Assembly (NCBI GenBank): GCA_019096065.1
Contig: JAGUCH010000002.1
Coordinates: 4,848,501-4,912,500, forward strand
Direction of reading: 5' to 3'
DNA length: 64,000 bases
DNA from: Paracyclopina nana
Taxonomy: Eukaryota; Arthropoda; Copepoda; Cyclopoida; Cyclopettidae
Positions 63,502 to 64,000 of this stretch are shown piece after piece (position 1 is the first letter of the stretch; every line of letters starts with the position of its first letter). Both the position numbers and the translations under genes were made by a program. The notes under the pieces are model-generated. The model did not search any database and was not told where the DNA came from. It saw nothing but the letters and a program-made list of their open reading frames with translations.

Positions 63502-64000
63502 GTACGTTAATCACCTGTTCTGTGTTCCTTTTCAAAAAGCTAGAAGTAGCCTGATTTTTTAAGCACTCTAATTCCAAATATAAATAGTAGTACGTATGTG
63601 TGGTGAAAGCCACTTCTTTTTAAAGGAAAGGAGAGAGATTCTCTCGCGGCCTCCTCTTTCGCTGCAAAAAGTGGCCAGGTCAAAAATGAAATTGAATGAG
63701 ATTAAATCTCACCCTTCCAGCTTCAGCTTTCCAGCCTTTTTTCTCTTCGGAATTTCTTCGCAACAATAAACGATTTTATCAAAAGATTTAGGGATTAGCT
63801 GCTGACGCAAAGTATTTTGAGACGACCCACCAAAATAATTTTTTGTCAAACAAAACTCTTTATGGAAGAAGGCGCTACATAGTTTTCTTTGTCGGTTCTC
63901 TCTTCAAATTGGGTTTCCTCCCACGCCCTATATTTGTTCAATGGAACTACTTGACCAGCATGTAGGCACTCTTAGGGCGACTCAGTGGAAGAAATTTTTG

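Overview
The window is eukaryotic and animal, most likely arthropod. Genes are split by short GT-AG introns (often 50-70 nt), the proteins are metazoan orthologues (PINK1, cyclin K, rdgB/PITPNM, TBL1, tepsin, prolyl 4-hydroxylase), and the sequence between genes is AT-rich and full of inverted-repeat elements. PINK1 and rdgB look arthropod-like. A cluster of non-GT splice donors in one gene recalls what has been reported for the copepod Eurytemora affinis, so a crustacean is a reasonable guess, but the species is not proven. All exon models below were built by eye from reading frame, phase and splice consensus.

Layout. 1-5.7 kb: the 3' part of a BEL/Pao retrotransposon pol gene, then an intact 1012-codon reading frame with Cys/His clusters that I cannot assign. 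6.0-7.9 kb: the 5' half of a calcium- and integrin-binding (CIB) gene and cyclin K, both on the minus strand and only 87 bp apart. 8.2-9.9 kb: inverted-repeat elements. 9.9-18.2 kb: a compact island of five housekeeping genes, alternately divergent and convergent: MTPAP(-), DRG1(+), tepsin(-), CHMP6(+), TBL1/TBL1XR1(-). 21.1-28.2 kb: a complete rdgB/PITPNM lipid-transfer gene. 31.7-34.9 kb: an unrecognised disordered-protein gene with repeated exon modules, and a small predicted mitochondrial membrane protein. 35.9-39.1 kb: satellite and foldback repeats. 39.7-45.5 kb: a nine-finger C2H2 protein, then PINK1(-) facing it. 45.5-52.5 kb: an FBXL6-like F-box/LRR protein with a roughly 1600-residue AT-hook and polyQ extension. 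53.2-58.5 kb: a collagen-type prolyl 4-hydroxylase alpha subunit whose first intron carries two inverted-repeat elements, one with a 9-bp target-site duplication. 59.9-60.7 kb: another foldback element. 63.3 kb to the end: first exon of a GPCR.

The genes do not form one pathway. Several deal with membrane traffic and lipid handling (tepsin, CHMP6, rdgB), mitochondria (MTPAP, PINK1, the small membrane protein) or transcription (cyclin K, TBL1, the zinc-finger protein). The most unusual features are the clustered non-GT donors on symmetric, repeat-derived exons, the expanded FBXL6, the families of inverted-repeat elements (several with short-repeat arms), and very tight convergent gene pairs.
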